Source: Branchiostoma floridae (taxonomy: Eukaryota > Chordata > Leptocardii > Amphioxiformes > Branchiostomatidae). From it: a stretch of DNA of 64,000 nucleotides. The notes under the pieces were generated by a model. That model saw only the letters and a program-made list of their open reading frames with translations. It ran no database searches and had not been told where the DNA came from. Shown piece after piece: positions 44,986 to 57,519 of this stretch (position 1 is the first letter of the stretch; the number at the start of each line of letters is the position of its first letter). The stretch is from contig NC_049993.1 in assembly GCF_000003815.2 (NCBI RefSeq), positions 9,093,182 to 9,157,181 on the forward strand. Direction: 5' to 3'. The position numbers and the translations under genes were made by a program.

Positions 44986-47508
44986 TTCCACTCACTCACT
45001 CACACTCACACTCACTCATCCTCTTGCATGTACATGTGGAACGTAATGAGCCAACTAGAAGTACAATGTACAAGGGACACTAACAAATATTGCTACATGT
45101 AGATTGATTGCAGCTACAGGGTTTTCGGACCACTGCAGATGCAGATCACAGTGGACTACTACTCGACCTTAATTCCTAAATCTCAATCAAATACTAAAAC
45201 CCTCAGTGAGGGTATCACGTTCAGGTCCCTGGACTACTGCAAAATTATCCCTCCAAAAAAGACTAAGGTAGTAAATGAATTTACAGTATTTTTCATATTC
45301 ACAAACCGTTGAAACACAAGAGGCGAGTAGTTTTAGACCCAGAGCCCACCAGCTCCCAACCCTAAATTAAACCACAAGGCAAAAGGCCAGGACCAGTTAG
45401 ATTGGTCAGTTGTGGTGCTTGCGCCCCACCTTTACACTGTGAACTCAAACTTCCCCAATATGTACATGTACTGCAGAAGATGCATTACCAAGTGGCATTT
45501 TGTTGACAACTATTATCTGATGGGAACTAATCTTATCCCTGTTTAAACTTTCAGACACCTCAGATCATCCTGGGACTCATCACTTCCAGTAGGAGGAACT
45601 GGAGTAAATGCATCCTTCACAGGGATTAAATTGCCATGCACCAGTGGGGATTGAACCCCTAACCTCTGGTCCAGTAGCCCTGTTATCTGACCCATCACAG
45701 CTGGGTGCTGCCAGGATAGGCAGTGAAAAGTGCTAATGATGGCAGGACTTAATCTCCAAGCAGATGTATGGAGTTGATAACTGTGTTTCCTAACCTGACC
45801 AGATTTCCTGACAGTCTCAGAAGAAATGCTGGCTGGACTGAAAACAATTGTCCACCCAATATCTGCTTGTCGATTGAGCATGAAGTCTGGGCTATCAGTT
45901 TGCATAAGATCTGATTTCTTCACAAATGACAAAATGGAACTTTGATTAGATACATTAGATTCCATAGCAAACAAAAAGAGGATGGGTACACCTAAAGAAT
46001 AGAACTATATGATAGTATTTTAAAGAATAGCCTGCTCTTTGTCATTGCTTATTACTTGTACACTATGATAGCCTAAGATTGTTTCTGAATTATTATCTTT
46101 CTACACTGTCCTTCAGCCAGTATGGTAAACAAGCATATTGCTGTTTTTGCTCGAGATAATGTTATAATTGCTGTTGGGACCTTGTGTATCTTTGTGGAGA
46201 CTGAGTTAACGACGGCAGCGCAGCCTAAACACAGTATTAGCTGGCTGGGAAAGGAGATTGTAAGCTGGGGAATTCTGTGGGCTGAAGTTAAGAAGCTAAT
46301 AGAGGTTACGTCACACCCCCATACTGCGCAGAAAAACGCATGCTGCCAACATCAGGTACAAGTCTGGCATACATGTTGAATATCCCACAATCATGTAAAT
46401 AAACACAAGTTACTGTGTATTTGTAGGGCTGGCTACATGTATATCGAGTAATGTTGCACTGTATATATTTTAAAATACATCAGTTTTAGGTGATACCATA
46501 ACTGCAATTCCATGGTAGGAAGAAAATGGAGTGTTCCCGGAGGTTGTATAAGCTTGAGGTCGAAACAAGGGGATAGAAGAAGGAACAAGCATTTTCAGGG
46601 TGTTTTAAGTTCTCAGTGAACATCTAGAGGTCACAATGCACAAAATGTGAACATATAAGAAACTGTAAGTGTAACAAAACCATTGCAAAAGTTTCTGCAT
46701 TCACAGTATAAAAACTAGGGCAACATAAGGACTCTCGAAAGCCATTGAAATGTCCTTAACAAGCCGATGAGCTGCCATGCCAACTTGCAAAATGACATAT
46801 CAGAAAAGATGAAAAGATTTGAGCCTTGAAAAGATTTCATTGTGTTTGATTTTCAGTGTGGGGTACATTTCTTCTTGATTGTCCTCAGTGGAAGCAGACA
46901 AGAACTAATAAGCTACCACACATTTCAGCGACAAACTGTGGATCACACCCTCGACTTTTGGGATACTTCATGGTTTATGTACCTGTAGTCATCCTGTCTA
47001 GAAAATCTATGTAAATTCTGTGGCTAACTCGTGATTCATGGCCATACATTACGCTCAACTCAGCCGGGGCCGCCTGTCCCAATAGCTTTCTGATGAATCC
47101 ATAAATTTTTCCGCAGGAGAACTTTGAAACATAAAGCCCTGCTTTCACAACGTCATTACTTCTACTCGGGGATTGCTGAAAGCCAGCCTCCGAGGCATTA
47201 TACTTTCTGGACGACAGAAAAGACCGCATTTCCCGTCTTGATGTTTCAGTCCTAATTATCCTTCAGTCCTGGTAGATCAGCACATAGTGAGATAAACGCC
47301 ACCTTTATGCAAGCAAATACACAGTCACAGACCGGGGCTCAGCGGCGTGACGCACATGTAAAGTAGCTACCCGCTGGGGTACAGGAGAGGACAGCGAAAC
47401 CAAAAAGCTTTTCAACACTTGGTAATGATAATGACCTCATCTCACCAGTCACCAGTCTCACCAGTCACCAAACCTTGGGTGATTTGGGGTGATATGAACA
47501 GGATGGAA

Positions 47509-47717
47509 TGCAGTAAATGCAGAATTGTTCGTGGTGATTCTACTTCTATGTTCACATTTTTTTCTACGGCCGCTTCACCATAAACTCAAACGGTCGCAAA
47601 CATTTTTCCATTACAGTATGTGACCACAGTATATAGCACTACCACGAACTCAAAACCACCCCTAACACTCCATTTTTCCGCTACCAATAAATTAAATCCC
47701 CAAAACCTTAAATGCAG
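47509..47717. mobile_element. Diverged Tc1/mariner-type MITE (family of 861-1050)
   Basis: AGTAAATGCAGAATTGTTCG through CCTTAAATGCAG with the same internal blocks. Another remnant lies at about 46500-46708. Confidence 0.65.
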
Positions 47718-48792
47718 AATGCTGTCTAATCTCATAACAGAGTTTGGGGAATCACTTTGATCAATCTAAACCTGAATATTGTCTGCCAGTTCAATCATTG
47801 ATGCAGTAACCTTAAGCGAAAAAATGCCAGTGGGATGAAACAATATTCTTTTAAACTAGCCTGATCTTTCTACATACATACAGTGTAGCTTGGGGAAATC
47901 ACTTTGACCAACTTAACCAATTGTCTAGCAGTTCAATTTATACTGTCACTCCATATCAAAAAATGCCTGTGGGATGAAAGCAAAATTCTTTTAAATCATC
48001 TCAAGAGTCTGACCTTGCTAAAGCTTGAGGGTACGTTTTGTACAACCCTTTCATTAAGTTGTCTATCATATGTCTATCATTATTATGCAATAATGCCAAC
48101 AGGAGAAAAGCCAGACTTTAGAATTTAGCAAATAAAATTGTATACTAGGCCAGGAGGAAGTTCTACATTAATATCTTGTAAAAGGCAAATTGGGTGTCAT
48201 TCATCTTCTTTTCTTTGCCAAGACAAGATTCCATCTTGATACTTTCTGTAGGGTCTCCTTGCATGCTTTGACTGGCCACAGATTCCCTTCACACAAAAAA
48301 ATGTTAAAATGGGGGGACAACTTAAGCAGAGGCTCTCTCCCATTTTGTTATGGTGAAGCTTAAGAAATATATCAACAAATAAGAGATACAAACATTTTTA
48401 AATGAAGGACATGCAGACTATAGAATCATACATAGCAAAAAATGCTGAGCAAGCTAAAACAGTCTATAGTGTAGAAAGAATCTGAGTGATCGGAGTGAGG
48501 GACAGGGAAGGGATTTTCCAACACACAAACAGTCAGTGTTTTCAAAGTTCCTTCAAAACCCGACTGTAGGTCAACAGAAGATTTGAGTGTTTAAAGAGCC
48601 AGGTAACATTACACCTGGATGTTCTTAAGGGTCTGACGTCCCTCACCTTTTCAGGTGATGTCAGTCATTACACCAGCTAATTGTCCCCACACAACAGCAC
48701 TTAACAGCATGACTTAGGCTTGACACACCCAGTTTACAAACCATAACACTGGATCTATGTGTTTTAAAAGGCGATCTGCACTGCCAAGAGTA

Positions 48793-48836
48793 CATCTGTA
48801 GGTATCTGTATCTATATCTGTATCTGTATCTATATA
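48793..48836. repeat. TATCTG/TATCTA hexanucleotide microsatellite
   Basis: Six to seven hexamer units in a row. Confidence 0.85.
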
Positions 48837-49386
48837 GCTGGTATAACCACCCTTCGGCGTAACACACCAGCTGTAGGTAACAGTCATCAACCTTCTATGG
48901 GTTTGCCGTTACAGGCTTCTCATTTCAACCTGAATGGAACTTTCTCTAACCATTTGGAAGCTATGTTTCATAACATAACTACCTTTTCAATAATAAACAC
49001 AGCAAATTAACATTACACATAATACATATACATTCATTGTGAATGACTTGGCATCTAGTGTTTACTGTCATAATACTGATATGTTATTTAATGTGTTTTG
49101 TATTTCTCTCCCAATAACCCTTTGGGCAACCTTGGCTACCTGTTATGTCGTCGAACAAATAAAAGAATAAATAGTGTTTATTGATTATACAAGAGCATAC
49201 GTTGCAGATGTTGGTAACGTTACATGTATCTGTATTTCCTACTGTATATTCTTGCAAAAACTTTCTATTCATGTAACGTTTTCACTATATACTTTGAACA
49301 ATTCTTGCTTCCATTCATAATTCTTATCATTTTCTACTTTTCAGACTTTGTCTACTGTACCTCAACGGTGAAAAAACAGATGCATC

Positions 49387-49430
<44 letters not shown>
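49387..49430. repeat. ATG/GAT trinucleotide microsatellite
   Basis: About 14 uninterrupted GAT units; the poly-Met and poly-Asp frames across it are spurious. Confidence 0.95.
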
Positions 49431-49431
<1 letters not shown>

Positions 49432-49899
49432 ATTTTCAGACCATCCTCAACTGTTTGCTTAATTCCTATTCTATATAGTACGTATCTTTCCTCCCTACAA
49501 AAGCTGGGAACGTTCATGAACTTTAACACATTTATCCATCGTTCCCCATTGATCTTGGCCCTAACCCCACAGTATCACGTTATTCTAGCCTCTGCATGCG
49601 TTATTCTAGCCTGCCTGTAGCTTTACCCCCATAACAAAAACACCACACACCGTGATAACACTATCAACCGCTACAAAGCTCATTAATTAGGCAACTGATA
49701 CCATCACATGGCTTGCTCCTGGGCAAGGCAAACTTCACTCCGTGACCTCGGGGCAAATCTGTTGTATAATGTATGAAATATCCGACTTTGTACCTGGCAT
49801 CAAGTTACCTCAGTCACACGTATGCCATCTGCCTAAGCAAACTGTCAGAGTGTCCATGAAAGCAAGCCCTTTTCCCCGCACATTTGATTCATGTGTGTG

Positions 49900-50366
49900 T
49901 AAGAATTCAGAGGGGCGAGTACGAACAGAAAGGAACTAACTTGCCGACACCCGGGATCGAACCCGGTTCGGCAGATTACAAATCCAACGTGCAAACCACA
50001 ACACCAAAAGCTCTAGAGCCGTTGGCGTGGTCAGTTTGGCAGCGCTTAAACCTCACTGTTACACTACTCCCCCTTTTCTTTTCAAGATTCGTCCTCGAAT
50101 CTCCGAGATTGACATCCCTGTGTGGAACATCTTAGCCTGTTACTCACAGTGTGGCACATCCACTAGACTGTTACTCACAGGGCCGCCGTGTGGGAACCAA
50201 TGTAAGAATTCAGAGGGGCGAGTAAGAACAGAAAGAAACTAACATGCCGACACCCAGGATCGAACCCGGTTCGGCAGATTACAAATCCAACGTGCAAACC
50301 ACAATACGAAAAGCTCTAGAGCCGTTGGCGTGGTCAGTTTGGCAGCGCTTAAACCTCACTGTTACA
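49900..50366. mobile_element. Tandem tRNA-derived repeat, units 1 and 2
   Basis: Unit 1 (49900-50202, ~303 bp) begins TAAGAATTCAGAGGGGCGAG; a partial unit 2 follows head to tail at 50203. Each carries a minus-strand tRNA-like segment (49943-50026, 50246-50329) with a B-box GGGTTCGATCC, a CCGGG T-stem with 7-nt loop, and an anticodon loop TTTGTAA reading TGT (Thr). This suggests a tRNA-Thr-derived SINE rather than a working tRNA gene, since all copies share long common flanks. Confidence 0.65.
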
Positions 50367-50992
50367 TGTGCTGTACATTGTAGTTGTACCTCTTACAGTT
50401 GTGGTGCAATAAAGTTCTACTTCTTCTGTATCATAATCATAAGAAGCTGTGTGTGTGCATACAAAATATTGATCCTTTTGAATTTATTGCTGATAAATAT
50501 CATTCCCATCATGAGAAAAGTGCTTACTAAACACCCATCTTCCTTGAAAACTAAAATACCAAAACTCTAATTATTGAGCTTTCTATGAATGAACAGGTAC
50601 ACCATCATATCAAGACTATTACCCATTACGCACACCCGTAGAAAGGTCACTCGGCTTTCATTTACAGTAACACCAACTCCGACTCCTTATTCTGCTGTGT
50701 TCCCTAAGAGGAAAGGTGTTATGGAGGCCTTCTCTAATGTCTCACTGACGCCTGGATACCTAACAAAGTGTGAAGTAGTGTGAATGCCTCAGGGATTGCT
50801 GATGCTACAGGGCGGATCTCTACAAATCCATGTGAAGGTCTTTAATGTGAAGGTCTTTCAGCACCCACCAATGTTATAAGAGTTAACACAAAGTCTCATC
50901 ATTCTACAGGGTGTCATAATACTTCCACATAAAAAAAATGTTTTTCAAGGCCCTCTCAAGAATATCTTGAACACCTTGACATCTGTAAAATA

Positions 50993-51188
50993 ACGCATGT
51001 TCATCTTTATCTGCAGGGTAACCTATATCCGTTGTTTTTACAAACTTGGTATTTAGGGATTTTAAGTCGATGGACTTTCAAAATATTGCATTTTTTTTAA
51101 AATGCGTCCTTTAAATTGATATTTCCAAAAACCCTGTTTTTAAAAACAACGGATATAGGTTACCCCACAGATAAAGGTGAACAAACGT
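50993..51188. mobile_element. Palindromic TA-target MITE (copy 3)
   Basis: GTAACCTATATCCGTTGTTTTTA is answered by the complement AAAAACAACGGATATAGGTTAC, giving an almost complete foldback. Outer ends match copies 1 and 2. Confidence 0.8.
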
Positions 51189-51561
51189 TCAGAATAACTG
51201 ATGCTGCACTTTAAATCATTTCGAATTCATGTTTTTTCTCAAATGGCGGTATTACGGCACCCTGTGGGGTTATGAGAGTGGATGTTAGCACTACCTGAAT
51301 AATAGGGAGTTCATAGTTTCCTTCATGAGGTCCTGTAATAATTCCATGCTGAAAGAACCCAATCACCCGAGTAATGATATGCATGATTCGATCGGTACGA
51401 TCAATGGGACCTTCCATCATGACACTAGAATGACCTAAATTTTCGTCATCTCTTCGGATGAAGCGATGAAAGAGGGTCAGCAGTGAAGAAAACAGCATGG
51501 AAAGTGGATATGGAAGGAATTTACATGATTCTTACTTCAGGCCTCGGGGCTCAAAATACTG

Positions 51562-51940
51562 TAAGAATTCAGAGGGGCGAGTAAGAACAGAAAGAAACAA
51601 ACATGCCGACACCTGGGATTGAACCTGGGTCGGCGGATTACAAATCCAACGTGCAAACCACAACACCAAAACTTGCTCTAGAGCCCTTGGCGTGGTCAGT
51701 TTGGCAGCGCTTAAACCCCACTGTTACACTACTCCCCCTTTTCTTTTCTTCTCAAGATTCGTCCTCGAATCTCCGAGATCGATATATAATATCCCTGTGT
51801 GGCACATCTTAGCCTGTTACTCACAGTGTGGCACATCCGCTAGCCTGTTACTCACTGTGAGGCACATTTCTAGCCTGTTACTCACAGGGCCGGTGTGGGA
51901 ACCAATGTAAGAATATTGAGGGGCAAGTAAGAACAGAAAG
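51562..51940. mobile_element. tRNA-derived repeat, unit 3 plus partial unit
   Basis: Unit 3 runs 51562-51906 with a tRNA-like segment at 51605-51691 (B-box now GGTTCAATCC, degraded). It is followed head to tail by the start of another unit. CTTAGCCTGTTACTCACAGTG-type sub-repeats make it longer than unit 1. Confidence 0.65.
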
Positions 51941-51942
51941 CG

Positions 51943-52432
51943 CGGTACTTGAAAACCACTGTTAAAATACCACCAGTCCTGCATATGCAGGTTAGTGCAG
52001 GTATTTCTGACGTCTTAGTAACCTTCACCTATCACAAGATGAAGATAGTGAAGATGACCTGTGCCTAACCTGCATTGGTCCATTGGATGAACGGCAAGCA
52101 TAAATGTGTAAGTGAGGGCTCGATAATACAACCTGCATAATATTTTGCAGTAGAATAATTTGGGACCTGTACAGGTATGATGTCTAAGTGTACCTTACTG
52201 CACTGGAACCAGAAACCAGCCTATGACATACACTGTACATGTTAGTCTAGGGTGATGTATAGCAAGATACACAGTCGAAACATTGTTTTGAATGGACTAT
52301 AAGGCAATGAAAAGTTAAGATTCAAAATGAGCGTTGCAGGTAAAATTTCTCTAGTATACATGAGTATCCAATTAAGAATGTTACCTATGTCAATGCAGGT
52401 ATGGAGAAAATATATTTCAAGCCCTGCACAAA
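51943..52432. mobile_element. Degenerate MITE of the CAGGGCTC family
   Basis: Shares GCATATGCAGGTTAGTGCAG and the GCAGGTAAAATTT block with 57695-58040 and ends TTTCAAGCCCTG. The left end is eroded. Confidence 0.5.
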
Positions 52433-53918
52433 TATGCTCTCTCATTTAACAAGCTAATCCATTTTGCAACAGTGCATCCCCATAGGTAAATATTCTAGTC
52501 ACATATAAGCATTCCCGCCTTGTATTTTCTAATATCACATACAGATGACATCACAACTGATACACTAAAATATGTAGATTCACATGTATAACGTTACATT
52601 TATGTTGTGTTGTCAGGTGTTGTATGTGACATAGACTATACTTTCGGTCTTACAATCCAAAGTTTGTGAATCCAGTACAAGGTATTATCGATAACCTAGG
52701 AAAGGTATATATGAATGATTTCCATTCAGGTTGAAAATTTGTGTCATGGGGTAATGAGAGAACGCAATTTGTACAGAGAATGTTTGCTTTTTTCTGATTT
52801 CAAAACAGGTAAAGGTTATTCATGTTTTGAAACCCTTAAAGCTGACATCACAGCACCCATTGTAAAATTTGCCCTGCCTCTACAATATTTCGTTATTTTT
52901 CAACCTGACACTATCTCAGAGGTTTAAATGACCTTTTCAAAGGAAGACAGGGGCGGAAGCTGATTGATCCAGTCACGGATTAAGGTAAGACCGTGCCTTG
53001 GAACATTTTAAAAACATAATCATGTCTTCACATTATATTCTGACCTCTATGAATAATGCATTATAAGAAGACTGCCGTTGGAAGATTCCATCGTCCTGAA
53101 ACTTTGTTTACAGCGCCAATTCATCCCACTAGGAAAATAGCTCTGAAGTAAAAAACAAACAGCTAGAGCACATGTTGTAACGGAGGTCTAATGATGAGGA
53201 TGTAATTTGAGGTAAACAATGCATAAAAACGTGCAAGCCAATCCAGCACTCCATACATCAACATGATAAATAATGCAACTGCCACGCAGACTTTAATGCA
53301 AGTAAGGACAGACAAACAAAGGGCGACAGGGGATGATGTGTTTGGGGGAAGCTCAGGGACATGTGGGGGTAGCCCTGTGTGTATCTCCGGCTGCATATGC
53401 CGGGGACTGTATACAACATCAAGCTGAGAAAGAATGTGGAGAATCTCAGACACATACTTCAAACAGTTGCAAGATACACATAAGACCATGGTACATTAGC
53501 CACCACAGTACAAACAGAAGAAAGGGCTGCTGACGTTGGTGAAGAGAAAGAGCCTTTCTTATGCAGACGCGCTGTTACCCATGCATTCTGAGGCGAACAA
53601 AAGTCCCATGCACCGGGGCTAAAGGGCCCATATCCCCTAAAAATAAACCTGAGCCAGTCTTTACCACAACACCCCAGGCAAAATCAATCCCACTCAACTT
53701 CCCCCTTTGTCTCCTGCACCATTTCCTCATGTAGTGTAATGCCATGGTAATCTCCTGTGGAAATATTTTCCTGGGAGATTTTTCAAGCGCACCCTTGTTT
53801 AGACTGGGAACAAATCACGCACACAAGGCCTTCCTTTCAAACAAGGCCAGGAAAGAATCGGCTACAGTTCTATTTGGGTATGTGTACACACACGGCCGTA
53901 GCAGGGGTGCCTACATAC

Positions 53919-53974
53919 CATATCCAGGAGTGTCTTCTGCGAACGCATCCATGTGAGCCGTGGATAGGAACCAT
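53919..53974 (-). CDS. PDE4: PDE4D3-like alternative first exon: MVPIHGSHGCVRRRHSWI(C)
   Basis: From ATG the frame encodes MVPIHGSHGCVRRRHSWI plus TG, ending at GGATATG|GTATGT in phase 2. Spliced to the FDVENG exon it reads RRHSWIC-FDVENG. Human PDE4D3 has FRRHSWIC-FDVDNG at the same exon junction, and its Ser13 in RRHSW is a PKA site that affects anchoring to muscle mAKAP (family knowledge). The start is in ideal context (ACCATGG) with an in-frame TAA immediately before. The 18-residue leader differs from the vertebrate one upstream of RRHS. This is the best supported first exon in the window. Confidence 0.85.
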
Positions 53975-54330
53975 GGTTTAATCCACACAGGCAGAAGCAT
54001 CTTCTTATCCTCAGGATAATCCCTTCTCCATCGTCCTGTGTTCGCAGCAAAGTAATCCGAATGGAAGCTTGCAGGCGGTTAATCCAAGGAGAGGGAGCGT
54101 CGCGTTGTGTCCGAACGAGCTGACGACTTATTGGCACATGCTGTGTGTAAATGGCCCCGTCCGATTGTGCCGGCAGCTCGCAGCTTTGTGGCGTTTACAT
54201 TTACATTTGGCAGGCTGCCCCAGTTGTGCTGTGTGGTGGTGCTGCCCAGTGCCTCACTCTAATCTGCTCCAGAGATCCCCCTCATTAATATTCATGAGCT
54301 CATTCATGCCATTCAATTAAATCAAGCCTC
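53975..54330 (-). promoter_or_regulatory. PDE4: Likely promoter/5'UTR region of the PDE4D3-like exon
   Basis: Directly upstream of the ATG. Sequence complexity and CpG content are higher than the surroundings, with a TGACGA half-site near 54119 and an ATTA/ATTCATGAG-rich homeodomain-type block at 54282-54315. Function is inferred from position. Confidence 0.4.
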
Positions 54331-55587
54331 CCATGTCAAAGGATGGGGTCAGCAAAGAAGCAGAATACATGTATTTCAAGGCGCGGCAATGTTTTGTAAG
54401 AGAGGAAATAGAAATCATCCTGACCAAAGCCAATGGCAAATACAAGCAGAAGGGATTTTGTAATGCTGTAAGTGATTGCAAAATTGAGTGTAATGGCGCA
54501 CACTGTGCTGCATACTAAAAAGGCACTTTGTCTATTAGCTCAGTTGTATCTGCTTTCAGTCACCTTGACATTAAGGAGGCAACTGTGATTTTTTTTCCCC
54601 ACCGGGAATTTTTGCTGCCCCTTTGGACATTCTGTTATGTGCGCATGGCTTCCCTGAGTGGTTACTGATTAACAATTACCTGTAAATTTGCATGCTTTCT
54701 TACCAAAACATTTGGTTAGGAACAGAGACAGGGTCTTCTTAAGATTAGGACTTAAATGTCGCTAAAGGAAAATACATAATTTTGTTTCAGTCAAAGTATG
54801 ATATTTATTTTGCATTTGAAAATGAGTGCTGAATAAATGCGTTTGCATACTATAACAGAGACAAGGTACATGATATTTGGGTTTATAAGAACAATACAAA
54901 TTCCTACAGACACTGTATGGTATTCCCATAATTTGCATTTGAAAAATGAGTAATAGGTAACTTCCTGTATGCATACTTTCACATTGTTCTTCTGAATCCG
55001 TTTAACTCAACGTTGCAACAAACGTCCCCCATAAATCACAATTTGCCCTTATCTTCAGAGCCTTAATCACAAATTCAAACGACGGAGCAAATGGCAGCTC
55101 GCTATAATATCATTTCCTGCCGAACCTACCGCCATAATATCATCCCATTCAATCAGCATCAGCCTGGGGAAGCATTTCCCTTACAGCTGGGTAAGTGCAG
55201 CGATACATCATCATAATCGCCGTTCTCCTTACTTCAGGTCCTATTATTTGCATAAATGGGAACAAATGGTTGCAGCTGCAGGATTCCTCCCGCCGCCTTT
55301 ATCCATTCTAACCACGGCAGGTAAATGACATCCTATAAGAGGACAGAGGAGGAGAGTGATAGATTTATGTACGACGCTGAATATTCCATAGCCTTCATCA
55401 CGACCTGCACAAATCAATCCACACGCTTTAGGAGCAACTGTAAATCAGGGATGTGCCCGGGCAATGCCTTCTCAATGCAGTTTGATGGTTCTTTAAACGC
55501 TGCAAATGGCAAACCTAACTGCCGTATAATACCTTCTAAAGTGTCGGTCTGTACATATGCAGCAGAGTTTTAGATCTACCATGCTCT

Positions 55588-55712
55588 CCGAGCGGAGGTT
55601 GATGGGGAAAATCGTGACCTTTGTCTTATGTGCCATCTTTTTCTGTCAGCTGAGCTATCCCCATCAAAAAAGATGGTCGAAAAAGGTCACGATTTCCCTA
55701 TCAACCTCTGCT
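55588..55712. repeat. Inverted repeat hairpin beside a gap
   Basis: GAGGTTGATGGGGAAAATCG and its near complement CGATTTCCCTATCAACCTC enclose a second inverted pair (GCCATCTTTTT / AAAAAAGATGG). Confidence 0.75.
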
Positions 55713-55716
55713 GGGG

Positions 55717-55816
55717 NNNNNNNNNNNNNNNNNNNNNNNNNNNNNNNNNNNNNNNNNNNNNNNNNNNNNNNNNNNNNNNNNNNNNNNNNNNNNNNNNNNN
55801 NNNNNNNNNNNNNNNN
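55717..55816. other. Assembly gap (100 N)
   Basis: Exactly 100 N; the flanks CTCTGCTGGGG and CTCTGCTTGGGG are near-repeats, which may explain the break. Confidence 0.99.
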
Positions 55817-56034
55817 CTCTGCTTGGGGAGTAGATCTCTACCACACATCAAGGGACATTTGGAATATTGCACCTTTCTTACATACAGTCTAGTCTCTGCA
55901 AATCTCTTCTGCCCTCTCATATTTATGGAGAGGACAGAATAGAGACATAGGAGCTATAATACGTCTGGATTCCAGGCTAGTAGTAATTTTGATCCTGCTT
56001 GGCAAGAACCTAGATCCTACAGCCCTACAAAAAT

Positions 56035-56178
56035 CTCCAAGCAGATGTAAGGAGGCAAATTCAGACCACTTTGTAAGTTGATGGTTCTGCGGAGCAGCTG
56101 GCATGGAAATCCTCAGTCTGCTGCACGGAACCCGAAGATTGAGTAGCATTTAAATTGCCTTTCTGCATCTGCTTGGAG
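56035..56178. mobile_element. MITE-like element with CTCCAAGCAGAT ends
   Basis: CTCCAAGCAGATG near 56036 and CATCTGCTTGGAG ending at 56178 are perfect inverted repeats about 140 bp apart. Confidence 0.65.
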
Positions 56179-56743
56179 GTAAGCCTTGCGGGTACCATGT
56201 ATGATTACTGGTGTTCATCTGACCCCAAATCCAATAAAAAAGGAAAAATCCTTGGAATCTGTGGTGTTAGGTAAAAGTCATAGCAGTCTGGTGGAAGAAA
56301 ATCCTTCAATACCTTATCATTTTGACAGTAAACAGACCATGTAATGAGATTGAGGCACCTGTCCTTCAACCTACCAAATTTCACCCTACCAAATCCCACA
56401 AACCATGTCTGATGCAACTGACCCAGTTCAACTACCATGCAGCTCTGTCAGCAAGAATTCCTCCAATATGCTTCCTTTGAAATCTGATCTCCACTCAAAC
56501 AAGTGTCAAGTTAAGGACATGTAACAAATCAAGGACATGTTGATAACCCCAGAATGAACAGATTCTCATCTTACTTACTCTAACCCCAATTTTATAGCAA
56601 TTGAGAGATTCTCAGTTGGAAACAAGTTATGGTGTTCCCCTGGCCCCCTGCCTGTTATTTGATACCAGTGCATGGAGACCAGTAGGGCTCCCCCTCTTAC
56701 GCACTTCTCCTTAAGTGATTACAAGGTGCCCCCAGGCAAACGA

Positions 56744-57115
56744 AAACAGGCACCCTAGAGGAACAACGAACAAGGGCAGACTGAGCCTCTACAGAATACA
56801 TGCTCCAACTGGAGAAACTAAACTACAGATTGAATGATAGAACCTTCAGAACGTATAACATGATACAATATATATCATATACCTATAGAGATGCACTTAC
56901 ATAGCACTAGGGAGGCATGCATGCAGAAGCAAACAGGCACCCTAGAGGAACAACTAATAAGTGCAGAGTCCCTGCAGAATACATGCTCCAACAGGAGACT
57001 GTAGATTGGTCCCTTCAGCATGTATAATATATCATATAGTGATAATTCTTTATATCATATGCCTATAGAGATACACTTAGCAAGCACTAGGGAGGCATGT
57101 AGAAGCAAACAAGCA
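56744..57115. repeat. Tandem duplication, unit ~186 bp
   Basis: CAGGCACCCTAGAGGAACAAC, GAATACATGCTCCAAC and CACTAGGGAGGCATG recur in order. Confidence 0.8.
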
Positions 57116-57519
57116 TCTGGCAAATATGTCTATCCAATATAAAGAGACTCAGTATGCTCCACTGCAATGGTAAATAGCATTGAAACATTGACGCCTGGAA
57201 GGGAAAAAGCAAAGGGCCTGCATGATTAATCAGTTATGCAATGACCCAACTCAACAGTGAAAATAGACAACTGAAATTTTTATGACAAAAATAAATGAGG
57301 TGCATTCATCTAGCTTACTAACTTGTCAACTTGGCATTGCCTGCTTATCACACCCCCCAAAACAACCAAGATGGATCACTGGAACCAAGGTTATCTAAAG
57401 ATGAGGAAATTTGAAATTAAGTCGCTCCAAAACTGTTGACCAAAACTTATGGTCTGTCTGAGGGGATTTGTACACAAAAGAGTGTTAATCTAAAGATAAA
57501 AATATGCCAAAACTGCTGA

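Larger units (their letters stand above)
39933..53918 (-). other. Large 5' intron segment
   Basis: 14 kb between candidate first exons. It is dominated by MITEs, simple repeats and tRNA-derived units listed separately. Minus-strand frames at 45543-45974 and 46975-47229 are long for AT-rich DNA but match no family I know. Confidence 0.5.

Noticed and set aside
45543-45974. 143-residue minus-strand frame
   Set aside because: Overlaps an ATCTGCTTGGAG element; no domain; no supporting splice sites.
46975-47229. 84-residue minus-strand frame (MRSFLSSRKYNASEAG...) as a PDE4 first exon
   Set aside because: Composition looks coding, but the only phase-2 donor (AGAAA|GTATAA) is weak and the leader has no counterpart. 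Transcript data would decide.
49387-49620. Poly-Met/poly-Asp proteins
   Set aside because: Products of the GAT microsatellite.
49943-50026. Functional tRNA-Thr gene
   Set aside because: The body is tRNA-like, but the acceptor stem has a mismatch, the D-arm is poor, and all copies share long repeat flanks; better explained as a tRNA-derived repeat.
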